NCBI RefSeq assembly: GCF_000473365.1 | Contig: NZ_KI421517.1 | Coordinates: forward strand, 558,001 to 622,000 | Origin: Adhaeribacter aquaticus DSM 16391 | GTDB lineage: Bacteria; Bacteroidota; Bacteroidia; Cytophagales; Hymenobacteraceae | Direction: 5' to 3' | DNA: 64,000 nt | In this document: positions 1-10,412 of the stretch, one piece after another | How positions within the stretch are numbered: position 1 is the stretch's first letter | How the letters are laid out: each line of letters begins with the position of its first letter | Notes under the pieces: generated by a model | The model's database searches: none | Told to the model about the DNA's origin: nothing | The model's input: only the letters and a program-made list of their open reading frames with translations | Position numbers and translations under genes: made by a program

Positions 1-986
1 ATGGTCGTATAAATTTTTAAGCCACTGGTATAAATATCATACTTCTCATACCCGGCTTTCTCGTTTTCCCTTGCACACCACTCTTTCACGAATTCATTTA
101 CCGCTCCCCGGAAATACGTTGCCGGACCTTCTATATGGTTTTCAACGTGGTATTTCAGGGCAATTGGTAAAGCACTTAATGAGTCGGCTTCTTGTCTCGT
201 AATGATATTGTATTTGGCTAGCTTTTCTATTACAAAATTGCGTTTCTCTAAAGCAGCCTGGGGATGAAAGCGGGGGCTATAGCGGGTTGGGGCATTTACC
301 ATTCCTACTAACATGGCCGCTTCTTCAGTTTTTAAGCTGTCAGGTGAGGTATTAAAAAATGTTTTAGAGGCTACTTTTATACCAAATGCATTTGACCCAA
401 ACTCAATGGTATTCAGATACATGGTTAAAATTTCTTCTTTGGTATAATTGCGCTCCAGACGAATGGCGGTAATCCATTCTTTAGTTTTGGCAATAATGGT
501 ACTTACTACGGGAATATAGCCTAGTACACCCTTGGTTTCTTGCCGTCGTGTTTTATATAAGTTTTTAGCTAATTGCTGGGTTAAAGTACTTCCTCCTCTT
601 TTATCGCCTCGAATAGTAAAATAAAAAATAGAAGCTAAGGCTTTAGCATCAATGCCCGAATGCTCATAAAACCGGATGTCTTCGGTAGCAACCAAGGCAT
701 TTATTAAAATGGGGGATATTTTTTGGTAGGTTACCGGGCTGCGGTTCTCGCTAAAATATTTCCCCAACAATACCCCATCGGATGTATATAACTCTGAAGC
801 CAGATCTGTACTAGGGTTTTCTAACTTTTCAGTACCCGGGGTATCACCAAAAAGAAATAGAAAATTAACAGAAACGCAGAATATATATATAAATAAAAAT
901 GCAATACCTAAAGCAAATAATCGCCAGATATTCTTAATGATAGATTTATACTTGGATACTTTTTCTTTGGGTCTTTCTTCGGACAT
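1..986 (-). CDS. mrcA: Penicillin-binding protein 1A-type transglycosylase/transpeptidase, N-terminal part (runs off the left edge)
   Basis: This is the first 328 or so codons of a class A penicillin-binding protein, the inner-membrane enzyme that polymerises and crosslinks peptidoglycan. The ATG is at 986. A short basic cytoplasmic tail is followed by one membrane anchor (about residues 17-46) and the glycosyltransferase 51 domain. Visible there are the catalytic-Glu motif EDIRFYEHSG (about 102-111) and GGSTLTQQLAKN (131-142), followed by EEILTMYLN. The beta-lactam-binding transpeptidase domain would lie outside the window, so it cannot be checked. The gene is divergent from the methyltransferase at 1210, with a TATATTTG-type -7 element 56 bases upstream. 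The family assignment is firm; the 1A subtype is by general resemblance. Confidence 0.93.
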   Translation of the reverse strand, partial: MSEERPKEKVSKYKSIIKNIWRLFALGIAFLFIYIFCVSVNFLFLFGDTPGTEKLENPSTDLASELYTSDGVLLGKYFSENRSPVTYQKISPILINALVATEDIRFYEHSGIDAKALASIFYFTIRGDKRGGSTLTQQLAKNLYKTRRQETKGVLGYIPVVSTIIAKTKEWITAIRLERNYTKEEILTMYLNTIEFGSNAFGIKVASKTFFNTSPDSLKTEEAAMLVGMVNAPTRYSPRFHPQAALEKRNFVIEKLAKYNIITRQEADSLSALPIALKYHVENHIEGPATYFRGAVNEFVKEWCARENEKAGYEKYDIYTSGLKIYTT

Positions 987-1041
987 GCCTACAAACTAAA
1001 ACCTATTAGAGCTCAACACAATGTCTCCATAAAAAATTTCA

Positions 1042-1049
1042 CAAATATA
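1042..1049 (-). promoter_or_regulatory. Bacteroidota -7 promoter element for the penicillin-binding protein gene
   Basis: Read on the minus strand this is TATATTTG, an exact match to TAnnTTTG. It would place the transcript start near 1035 and give a leader of about 50 bases. No clear -33 TTG is seen about 20 bases further upstream. Confidence 0.5.
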
Positions 1050-1209
1050 CTTTATGTGTTTTACTTTAAGGTAAACTGGTATAAATAAAATCATTTATAA
1101 ATAGCATACAGGTGTTAAGGGCTCACAAAATCCAAAGACAGGAAAGCTAAAGTTTACTATTATCCGTAATTAAGAAACTATATATTTAGACAATTATATA
1201 CTATAAGAC

Positions 1210-2010
1210 ATGAAGCGTATCCATTTATTTGAATTTGAAGATTTGTCCTGGTTTCCGGATATGCTCAGACAAAACATGATGGACTTCCTGCGCTTTGCCA
1301 TTAGTACTCTCCGCATTTATGATCCTATTGTTCCACTCTTGCAGGTCCTGGTAGAAAAAAGTACTCCATCAGAAATTTTAGATCTTTGCTCTGGAGGAGG
1401 TGGTGGCATTATTGGAACCAAGGCAAAGTTAGATGCTGCTTTAGGCAAAAATGTAAAAATTACCATCAGCGATAAATTTCCCAATATTCCGGCCTTTGAA
1501 CTAGTAAAACAAAAAACCAATGGTGAAATTACTTACATTACTGATTCGGTAGACGCTATGGATGTTCCTAAAAACCTGGAAGGTTGCAGAACCATATTCT
1601 CAGCTTTTCATCATTTCAACCCAGAGCAAGCCCGTAATATTTTAGCCGATGCCGCAGAAAAAAGAGTACCCATTGGCATTTTTGAAGGAGCAAGTAAAAG
1701 TTATTGGGAAATAATGGCCGCCATTTTTATTTTCCCAGTGGTGTTTATCTTTTGTACGCCTTTTATAAAACCCTTTCGTCTTAGCCGGTTATTTTTCACT
1801 TATTTTATTCCTTTAATTCCGCTTTTCACCATCTGGGACGGCTGTGTTTCTATTTTACGCTTATACTCGCCCGAGCATTTATTAAAGCTTACAGAAACTA
1901 TACCGGCAAAGAATTATGCCTGGAAAGCAGGAAAAGTTACACACAAGTCTGGCGCAAAGATTATTTATTTAATTGGCTTTCCGGAGGAGGAAAAATACAG
2001 TGCAGTATAG
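1210..2010 (+). CDS. SAM-dependent class I methyltransferase with membrane hairpin
   Basis: The 266-residue protein has a Rossmann methyltransferase start: ILDLCSGGGGG (about 56-66) fits the SAM-binding motif I, an acidic strand (TISDKFP) follows, and FSAFHHFNPEQA looks like the post-strand-4 region. Residues about 168-213 are very hydrophobic and form two probable membrane segments, unusual for a soluble methyltransferase, so it probably works at the membrane. The substrate is not recognisable. The next gene, 69 bases downstream on the same strand, is a UbiA-family prenyltransferase, which makes a lipid or quinone-like substrate plausible but unproven. A TATATTTA sequence at 1181-1188 is a weak promoter candidate. 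Confidence 0.75.
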   Translation: MKRIHLFEFEDLSWFPDMLRQNMMDFLRFAISTLRIYDPIVPLLQVLVEKSTPSEILDLCSGGGGGIIGTKAKLDAALGKNVKITISDKFPNIPAFELVKQKTNGEITYITDSVDAMDVPKNLEGCRTIFSAFHHFNPEQARNILADAAEKRVPIGIFEGASKSYWEIMAAIFIFPVVFIFCTPFIKPFRLSRLFFTYFIPLIPLFTIWDGCVSILRLYSPEHLLKLTETIPAKNYAWKAGKVTHKSGAKIIYLIGFPEEEKYSAV

Positions 2011-2079
2011 GACTAGTTAAAAGAACAACCATATACTTTTAAATATTTACTTCCTGCAAACTACACCAATAACACAACA

Positions 2080-2937
2080 ATGCTTGATGCTCTGAAATTA
2101 ATGCGCATACCTTTTTCAGTTTACCTGATGCCCATTTTCTGGTTTTCGGTAAGTACTGCAGATAGCTTTAGTACCACAAGAGCATTAGGTATATTTTTGA
2201 TCATTCATTTATTGGTTTACCCGGCCAGTAATGGGTACAATTCTTATTTTGATAAAGATGAAGGCAGCATTGGCGGTCTAAAAAACCCTCCTAATGTAAA
2301 TAAATCTTTATTCTGGCTAGTCGTAATTTTTGATTTACTGGCCATAGGTATGGCATTTCTTTTATCGGCTGCCTTTGCAGCTTGTATTACTATTTACCTG
2401 CTGGTTTCCAAAGCTTACAGTTACGATAAAATCCGGCTCAAAAAATACCCGATCATCAGCACCTTAGTAGTAATATTCTTTCAGGGTGCGTTCACATTTA
2501 TAATGGTGCAGGTAGGTTTAGGCTATAAAACAGAATATTTATTCCGCCCCCAGAACCTGGTTTTTGCAGCCGTGAGTTCGCTCTTTCTTTGTGGCTCCTA
2601 CCCTATTACCCAAATATACCAGCACGAGGAAGACGCCCGCCGGGGTGATAAAACATTAAGTTTACTACTTGGCATTAAAGGTACTTTACTATTTGCAGCT
2701 ATTAGTTTGTTAGTAGCCTCCGCTGTTTTAGGAATTGCTTATTTTAAGAATCAGCAGCTCCAAAATATGTTTATATTCTTAGTATGTACCGCACCAGTTG
2801 TTGTTTTCTTTAGTCAATGGTTTTGGAAGGTTACTAAAAACCCGGACGAAGCAAATTTCGAAAACACCATGCGGATGAATAAAACATCTTCCCTTTCCAT
2901 TAGCCTGGCGTTTATCTTGATGATCCTGTGGTCATAA
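2080..2937 (+). CDS. UbiA-family prenyltransferase
   Basis: The protein has 285 residues, almost entirely membrane helices (about eight or nine). The UbiA superfamily transfers polyprenyl groups onto aromatic or lipid acceptors inside the membrane, using two Asp-rich motifs that bind Mg-diphosphate. The first motif is divergent here (NGYNSYFDKDEG, about 50-61); the second is QHEEDARRGDKT (about 182-193). It does not carry enough specific signature to call menA, ubiA or a heme O synthase, and no quinone-pathway genes are adjacent. It is probably cotranscribed with the membrane methyltransferase upstream. Transcription ends at the hairpin at 2953-2988. Confidence 0.8.
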   Translation: MLDALKLMRIPFSVYLMPIFWFSVSTADSFSTTRALGIFLIIHLLVYPASNGYNSYFDKDEGSIGGLKNPPNVNKSLFWLVVIFDLLAIGMAFLLSAAFAACITIYLLVSKAYSYDKIRLKKYPIISTLVVIFFQGAFTFIMVQVGLGYKTEYLFRPQNLVFAAVSSLFLCGSYPITQIYQHEEDARRGDKTLSLLLGIKGTLLFAAISLLVASAVLGIAYFKNQQLQNMFIFLVCTAPVVVFFSQWFWKVTKNPDEANFENTMRMNKTSSLSISLAFILMILWS

Positions 2938-2952
2938 CTTATATTAAAAATG

Positions 2953-2988
2953 AAAAGGCCTGCTTCCTTTTCAGAAAGCAGGCCTTTT
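2953..2988. terminator. Bidirectional intrinsic terminator between the UbiA gene and rho
   Basis: A 13-15 bp inverted repeat with core AGGCCTGCTT and AAGCAGGCCT is flanked by A-run and T-run sequence. It sits between two convergent genes. Confidence 0.85.
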
Positions 2989-3008
2989 GTTAATTATTAT
3001 AGAATTGA

Positions 3009-4934
<1,926 letters not shown>

Positions 4935-5179
4935 ACAGAAATTAGGTAGTTAGTAACATTTGCTTCACAGAATTGCGGGAGGCAACAGGAGCGATTTTTT
5001 TCTGGAAAAGTGATTATTGTTAATAGAATGAGCCAGGAAATAGCTCGGGTTTTTTTAATTAGCACTACAATGTTATAGCAATGTAACCTAATTACCAAAT
5101 AATACGGTAGATTTTATATAAAATGTTTCAATAAATATATTAAAATTTTCTATTCTTTAATCTGCTACTTAAAAAAGTA

Positions 5180-5187
5180 TATTTTTG
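5180..5187 (+). promoter_or_regulatory. Bacteroidota -7 promoter element of serS
   Basis: TATTTTTG is an exact TAnnTTTG match 20 bases before the serS ATG. A weak TTTA at 5156-5159 is 20 bases upstream. The leader would be only about 14 bases with no Shine-Dalgarno sequence. Confidence 0.6.
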
Positions 5188-5207
5188 CAGGCCCAAAAGA
5201 GATAAAC

Positions 5208-6482
5208 ATGTTACAATTAACTGTTTTAAGAGAACAAACTGAGCACGTAATTAACGGATTGCTCAAAAAGCATTATAAAACGGCCGAGCAAGATGTTCGT
5301 GCTATTCTAGACCTTGACCAGCAGCGCCGTAGCATTCAGACCGAACACGACGACACCCAGGCAAAAGCAAATAACCTGGCTCGCGAAATTGGCAATAAAA
5401 TGAAGAGCGGCGACAAAGAAGGCGCAGAAAAATTAAAAGCGGAAACCGCTGAACTAAAAACTAAAACCAAGCAATATTCAGAGGAGCTAGCTTCTCTGGA
5501 AGAACAATTGCAGGCTACTTTGGTAAAGCTACCAAACCTACCTCACAGCAGTGTTCCTGAAGGTAGAACAGCTGAAGACAATGAAATAGTTCTCCAGCAT
5601 GGAGAAATTCCGACGTTACCCAAAAATGCTTTACCGCATTGGGAGCTGATTAAGAAGTACGATATAATTGATTTTGAATTAGGCAATAAAATTACAGGAG
5701 CAGGCTTTCCGGTATATAAAAATAAAGGTGCGCGCTTGCAACGAGCTTTAATAAACTTTTTTTTAGATGAAGCAATTAAAGCGGGATATAGCGAAATACA
5801 ACCACCTATTTTGGTAAATGAGGCCTCTGGTTATGGCACTGGCCAATTACCGGATAAAGATGGCCAAATGTACCATGCTACCGCCGATAACTATTATTTA
5901 ATACCTACGGCCGAAGTACCGATTACTAATATTTACCGTGATGAAATTATTCCCCGCGAAAAGCTTCCGATAAAAAATGCCGGCTATACCCCCTGTTTCC
6001 GGCGCGAAGCGGGCTCCTGGGGAGCAGATGTTCGTGGTTTAAATCGCTTGCATCAGTTTGACAAAATTGAAATTGTCCAGATTCAGGAACCTGAAAAATC
6101 GTATGCGGCCCTGGAGGAAATGAGTCAGCATATTCAAAGTTTATTGCAAAAGCTAGAATTACCCTACCGGGTACTACGGTTATGCGGCGGTGATATGAGC
6201 TTTACTGCAGCCCTTACATTTGATATGGAAGTTTACTCGGCTGCCCAGAAACGCTGGCTGGAAGTAAGTTCGGCCAGTAATTTTGAAACCTACCAGGCTA
6301 ACCGGTTAAAGTTGCGCTACAAAGGCGAAAATGGCAAAACACAGCTATTAAATACTTTAAATGGTAGTGCCCTGGCTTTACCTCGTATTGTAGCAGCTAT
6401 TCTGGAAAATAATCAAACACCAGAAGGCATAAAATTACCTTCAGTGCTGCACCCATACTGCGGATTTGACACGATTAATTAA
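5208..6482 (+). CDS. serS: Seryl-tRNA synthetase
   Basis: Class II aminoacyl-tRNA synthetase that charges tRNA-Ser. The 424 residues match the usual family length. The N-terminal region (about 30-105) is the long antiparallel coiled-coil arm that grips the tRNA variable arm. The catalytic half shows class II motif 2 (FRREAGSWGADVRGLNRLHQF, about 265-284) and motif 3 near the C-terminus (NGSALALPRIVAAILENNQ). The start is fixed by a TATTTTTG promoter element 20 bases upstream. It is a stand-alone gene followed by a strong terminator at 6500-6550. Confidence 0.98.
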   Translation: MLQLTVLREQTEHVINGLLKKHYKTAEQDVRAILDLDQQRRSIQTEHDDTQAKANNLAREIGNKMKSGDKEGAEKLKAETAELKTKTKQYSEELASLEEQLQATLVKLPNLPHSSVPEGRTAEDNEIVLQHGEIPTLPKNALPHWELIKKYDIIDFELGNKITGAGFPVYKNKGARLQRALINFFLDEAIKAGYSEIQPPILVNEASGYGTGQLPDKDGQMYHATADNYYLIPTAEVPITNIYRDEIIPREKLPIKNAGYTPCFRREAGSWGADVRGLNRLHQFDKIEIVQIQEPEKSYAALEEMSQHIQSLLQKLELPYRVLRLCGGDMSFTAALTFDMEVYSAAQKRWLEVSSASNFETYQANRLKLRYKGENGKTQLLNTLNGSALALPRIVAAILENNQTPEGIKLPSVLHPYCGFDTIN

Positions 6483-6499
6483 AAACCAATTTTAAGAAT

Positions 6500-6550
6500 A
6501 ATACAAAAAATGGACCCACTTCTCTAGAATGTGGGTCCATTTTTTGTATT
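6500..6550. terminator. Intrinsic terminator after serS
   Basis: A perfect inverted repeat of about 20 bp (arms at 6500-6519 and 6531-6550, core TGGACCCAC) with built-in A and T runs. It lies between the convergent genes serS and the glycosyltransferase 9 gene and may serve both. Confidence 0.9.
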
Positions 6551-6630
6551 ATTTTCAGTAAAAGCCAATATTTACTTATTAACTCATAATTTGAATTATA
6601 CCAATTTTATAAAATCTGAGCTAGCTAAAC

Positions 6631-7602
6631 TTACACATTATTAAATTCAATCTCGCGCATACATTTAAAATGTCCTTGCGGGCATTTTGCATAGCCGATT
6701 TTAGAACAAGGCCTACAAAGAATATTGTTGTTTTCCAGCACCGTAAATTCTGTTTTGTAAGGATACATACCAAACTCCGGCACCGTATTACCCCAAATAC
6801 TTACAACCTTTTTCTTGAAAGCTGCTGCCACGTGCATTAGTCCTGTATCGTGGCTATAAACTATATGAGCTTGCCGAACCAAAGAGGCCGATTGGTTTAA
6901 GTTAAACTTACCACAAGCATTATATATTTTTGTACCCTTAGATTCTTTGTTTAGAAAGTATTGCGCTATCACATCTCCTGCTGCTGTATCTTCTTTGCCG
7001 CCAAGTAATAAGATGGGCTTGTTTATCTTTTCACATAATTCTATTATGCGTTCAGTGGGCAAACGCTTGGTATAATGCTGAGCTCCGATGGCAATTGCCA
7101 CATAGCCGTTTTGGTGCGTAGCCGGCAAAGTTGATAAGAAAACTTCATCCTGAGCAGGAATAAAATAATCCAGCCCTGCTCCGTCGTTTTTGATGCCTAA
7201 TTTTTTAGCGGTTGCCAAATACCTGTCTACGATATGAACAGCTGGCATTTTGTTAATTTTAAAGTTTACCAACAGCCACTTGCGGAGGTTTAACTTATTG
7301 AAACTGGCTCCGGGCACACCTAATTTAAACCGGATTAACCGGCTTCGTAAATTATTATGCAGATCAACAATGTAATCAAAATTTTCTTGCCGTAATTCTT
7401 CTATTAAAGTAGTTAAATTCTCCTGCAGGTAATGTACTTTATCTAAATAAGGATTAGGTGCAACAATACTTTTAAAATTCTGCTTCGTTACATAATGAAT
7501 TTCAGCATTGGCTAATTGCTTTTTCAGTGCCCGTATAACTGGTGTAGTAAGTACAATGTCACCAATGGAAGAAAACCGGATGATTAATATCTTTTGCTTC
7601 AT
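6631..7602 (-). CDS. Glycosyltransferase family 9 (heptosyltransferase-like)
   Basis: The 323-residue protein belongs to the ADP-heptose:LPS heptosyltransferase family, soluble GT-B enzymes acting at the inner face of the membrane in lipopolysaccharide core assembly. Seen: the N-terminal signature ILIIRFSSIGDIVLTTPVIR (5-24), the acceptor/donor region SHDTGLMHVAAAFKKKVVSIWG (about 245-266), and a Cys-rich tail (CRPCSKIGYAKCPQGHFKC). The donor sugar cannot be read from sequence. Its ATG overlaps the stop codon of polX by one base, so the two are translationally coupled. No other LPS core genes are next to it. Confidence 0.9.
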   Translation of the reverse strand: MKQKILIIRFSSIGDIVLTTPVIRALKKQLANAEIHYVTKQNFKSIVAPNPYLDKVHYLQENLTTLIEELRQENFDYIVDLHNNLRSRLIRFKLGVPGASFNKLNLRKWLLVNFKINKMPAVHIVDRYLATAKKLGIKNDGAGLDYFIPAQDEVFLSTLPATHQNGYVAIAIGAQHYTKRLPTERIIELCEKINKPILLLGGKEDTAAGDVIAQYFLNKESKGTKIYNACGKFNLNQSASLVRQAHIVYSHDTGLMHVAAAFKKKVVSIWGNTVPEFGMYPYKTEFTVLENNNILCRPCSKIGYAKCPQGHFKCMREIEFNNV

Positions 7603-9320
7603 TAGGAGGCTACTAGTTCTGCGGCGCGTGCTTTCCGTTTAGCAAAATGAGCGGCTACCTCTTCTACTGAAAAAGCATTAAACGTCATTTCCCGGGCAAG
7701 TCCTCCTTTGCGACCCATTAAAACCCCGTACCGCATATCATGATAACCTTCCATGCTGTGGGCATCTGGATTAATACTCAACATTACTCCTTTACTTAAA
7801 GCATACTCAACCCAGCGCCAATCTAAATCCAGGCGCCACGGATTAGCATTGATTTCTATGATAACTCCATTTTCGGCACAGGCATCAATTATTGCTTTAT
7901 GGTCAATCGGGTAACCTTCGCGTCGTAATAATAACCGGCCGGTTGGATGCCCCAATATAGTAGTATAAGGATTTTCAATGGCAGTAATCAAGCGGTTGGT
8001 GGCTTTACTAAGGTCCATTTTAAGATTACTATGAACAGAGGCTACAATAAAATCAAAGGTTGCCAGTATGTCATTGCTGTAATCTAAGGAACCATCTGCT
8101 AAAATATCAGATTCAATACCTTTAAAAATTTTAAAAGGAGCCAGCTGCTCGTTTAGTTTATCTATTTCCTTCTGCTGCTCTTTTACCCGGAACTCCTGTA
8201 ATCCATTAGCATAAAAAGCAGCTTTAGAATGATCGCAAATACCTAAATAATCATAACCTTTATCTCGGCAATAAACAGCCATTTGTTCTAAGGTATGGGC
8301 GCCATCACTGTAGGTAGAGTGGTTATGCAAAATTCCACGCAAATCATCATCGGATAATAATTGTGGCAGCGCATTTTCTTTGGCCAGCAGCAGTTCATGC
8401 CTTCCTTCCCGCATTTCAGGTTGCACATAAGCTAAACCCGCCCGTTCATAAATAGCTACTTCCGAAACAAAAAGTTCCTTTCGGGTTAGTTGCAGCAAAC
8501 AATCCGTTTCATTATAAGTATTGGTTAGGTGTTCTTCAGAGCCGGTTAACAAAAGTAGCTCATTGAAGAACCTGGCTGGTGGCACCATTTTTACTGATAC
8601 CGCTAAACCCGAAGTTGTTTCGCGTCCGCGCCACATAAAAGGGCCAGATGCAACGCCATCCTGTTCTAATTCCGGTACCTTATTTAGAACTTCCTGTACC
8701 TGTACCGGGCTTTCAGAGGCTACTACTAAAGATAAGGTTTGAATAATTTCTAACCGACGACGCACCTCTCCTGCTACTTCTACTAAAGCTGTTTCTAACT
8801 TTTCCTGCAGGTAATCCCGTAGGTTATAGGCTAGTGTTTCAACTTCGGCATACAAGGCTTTACCTTTGCTTTCCTGGTTATAGAGCAAAGCATTCTTTAT
8901 AGTTTCCTGGGTTTTAGCACCAAACCCTTTAAGAGCTGCCAATTCATTTTTTTCACAAGCTTCCAGCAAAGCCTCAGAGGTTTCTACTCCTAAATCTTTC
9001 CAGATGGCACGTATTTTTTTCGGACCAATGCCTTTTATGCTAAGCATTTCAATAACGCCCGGAGGAGTGGCCGTAATAAATTGATCCAACTCGGCGAATG
9101 AACCTGTTTCAGTTAACTCTACAATTTTAGCTGCCAGCGTTTTCCCAATCCCATCCATGCGCTCCAGTTGCGCCGCAGACAAACCGGCTAAAGGTGTTTC
9201 GAAGCGCTCTAATACGGCAACCGCATTGGTATATGACCGAATTTTAAAAGGGTTCTCGTCGTGCAACTCCATTAAAGAAGTTGCCAGTCGAAAAGCACGT
9301 ATAACTTTTTTATTTTCCAA
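7602..9320 (-). CDS. polX: PolX-family protein (HhH plus PHP) with degenerate polymerase site
   Basis: The 572 residues follow the bacterial PolX plan: helix-hairpin-helix elements (GIGK about 57, GIGP about 97, GFGA about 132), a family X palm, and a C-terminal PHP phosphoesterase domain beginning HNHSTYSDG (332-340) with CDHS at 362-365 and further metal-ligand motifs (GIESD, HPTGR, NPDAH). Family members do gap-filling synthesis and 3'-5' exonuclease or AP-endonuclease repair. Here the palm motif that normally reads GS-RRG...D-D is AGEVRRRLEIIQTLSLVV (183-200), without the two catalytic Asp; the usual VDLR of the third Asp reads VSVK (242-245). Polymerase activity is therefore unlikely, whereas the PHP nuclease looks intact. 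The start is TTG at 9320, supported by the family N-terminus MENKK and a promoter just upstream. Confidence 0.9.
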   Translation of the reverse strand: MENKKVIRAFRLATSLMELHDENPFKIRSYTNAVAVLERFETPLAGLSAAQLERMDGIGKTLAAKIVELTETGSFAELDQFITATPPGVIEMLSIKGIGPKKIRAIWKDLGVETSEALLEACEKNELAALKGFGAKTQETIKNALLYNQESKGKALYAEVETLAYNLRDYLQEKLETALVEVAGEVRRRLEIIQTLSLVVASESPVQVQEVLNKVPELEQDGVASGPFMWRGRETTSGLAVSVKMVPPARFFNELLLLTGSEEHLTNTYNETDCLLQLTRKELFVSEVAIYERAGLAYVQPEMREGRHELLLAKENALPQLLSDDDLRGILHNHSTYSDGAHTLEQMAVYCRDKGYDYLGICDHSKAAFYANGLQEFRVKEQQKEIDKLNEQLAPFKIFKGIESDILADGSLDYSNDILATFDFIVASVHSNLKMDLSKATNRLITAIENPYTTILGHPTGRLLLRREGYPIDHKAIIDACAENGVIIEINANPWRLDLDWRWVEYALSKGVMLSINPDAHSMEGYHDMRYGVLMGRKGGLAREMTFNAFSVEEVAAHFAKRKARAAELVAS

Positions 9321-9342
9321 AGATAGAAGCTTAGCTTTTTTA

Positions 9343-9350
9343 CAAAGATA
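9343..9350 (-). promoter_or_regulatory. -7 promoter element of the polX operon
   Basis: Minus-strand TATCTTTG matches TAnnTTTG, 23 bases before the TTG start of polX. A second copy of the same octamer at 9318-9325 overlaps the start codon and is probably coincidental. Confidence 0.5.
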
Positions 9351-9494
9351 AGAATTTTGGTTTTACCTTATCCCGTGGGTTGCCTTAAAATCCAGTAGGT
9401 TTGCAGGGATATATAGCCACTAACAATACAACACAAGATACCTTATTTCTCGTTAGAAAAATGTATATTAGCAACAACGGGCTTACTTACTGCC

Positions 9495-9890
9495 ATGAAG
9501 TATTACATTCTGTTTCTTTTTGGGTTCTTAACTTTAACCGGTACTACCTGTAGCCAGAACGAGGAATTACCGCCGTTTTTATTTGGTAAAATCTGGATTC
9601 ACGCGGCAGAAGAAGATAATTTAGAAATCAAAGTTTATCGGCCTAATACGTATCCGTTTCCGCCAGCCCGCGGCAGAACTGGTTTTGCCCTGGAAAAAGA
9701 AGGTGTTTTTAAACTGTATACCATTGCCCCTACAGATGGCTTAGAAGAACATGAAGGTAATTGGAAGCTCATTAAGCCAAACCAGCTGCAGGTAACGTTT
9801 AAGGACGCTACTTATAATTTAAATTTGGAGTTCGTTTCCATTTCAGAAAATTTACTATCCCTGCGTTTTCATTCTAATTCAAAAAAATAG
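9495..9890 (+). CDS. Small secreted protein, function unknown
   Basis: The 131-residue product begins with a clear export signal (hydrophobic stretch about 4-16) ending in GTTCSQ, so it could be a lipoprotein with a poor lipobox or a cleaved Sec substrate. The mature part has alternating hydrophobic residues consistent with a small beta-sandwich (GNWKLIKPNQLQVTF resembles a lipocalin-like strand pattern, weakly). No named family is recognised. It is followed 54 bases downstream by the EVE-domain gene, which has its own promoter element at the end of this gene. Confidence 0.65.
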   Translation: MKYYILFLFGFLTLTGTTCSQNEELPPFLFGKIWIHAAEEDNLEIKVYRPNTYPFPPARGRTGFALEKEGVFKLYTIAPTDGLEEHEGNWKLIKPNQLQVTFKDATYNLNLEFVSISENLLSLRFHSNSKK

Positions 9891-9896
9891 ATTTAT

Positions 9897-9904
9897 TACT
9901 TTTG
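9897..9904 (+). promoter_or_regulatory. -7 promoter element of the EVE-domain gene
   Basis: TACTTTTG fits TAnnTTTG, 41 bases before the ATG at 9945. There is no clear -33 element. Confidence 0.4.
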
Positions 9905-9944
9905 ATCCTCATTCATTAAAGTAATCAGAATAAGTTAGATTTAA

Positions 9945-10349
9945 ATGCGTTATTGGTTAGTAAAATCAGAGCCTGAGGCTTATAGCTGGGGCAATTTGGT
10001 TCAAGATGGACAAACATCCTGGACGGGAGTAAGAAACTTTCAGGCTCGTAATAATTTACAGGCTATGCAAGCCGGCGACCTGGTGTTGTTTTATCACAGT
10101 ATATCGGAAAAAGCGATTGTGGGTTTGGCAAAAGTAGCGAAAGAAGCCTACCCGGATACTACCAGTGACGACCCGAGATGGGTTACTATAGACCTGGAGC
10201 CCGTTCGTGATTTTAAAGAAAAAGTTACCCTGGATCAAATTAAAAAGGATACTCGTTTAGAAAATATTGCTTTATTAAAACAATCTCGTCTGTCGGTAAT
10301 GCCGTTAAAGGCAGAGGAGTTTGAAGTAATTCTGGGCTTAGGTAATTAA
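9945..10349 (+). CDS. EVE domain-containing protein
   Basis: The 134-residue protein is one EVE domain (PUA-like fold) from end to end: MRYWLVKSEPEAYSWGNL at the N-terminus, TSWTGVRNFQARNNL, GDLVLFYHS and a C-terminal SRLSVMPL. EVE proteins bind modified bases in nucleic acids and are related to human thymocyte nuclear protein 1. Stand-alone bacterial copies are common and their ligand is generally unknown; fusions to restriction enzymes exist, but this one is not fused. It is flanked by unrelated secreted-protein genes. Confidence 0.9.
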   Translation: MRYWLVKSEPEAYSWGNLVQDGQTSWTGVRNFQARNNLQAMQAGDLVLFYHSISEKAIVGLAKVAKEAYPDTTSDDPRWVTIDLEPVRDFKEKVTLDQIKKDTRLENIALLKQSRLSVMPLKAEEFEVILGLGN

Positions 10350-10412
10350 TTTACCGCCTGTTCCCATTGAGCAGCAATACCTATTGGCGACTCTTTTTAG
10401 AATGCTACAAGC

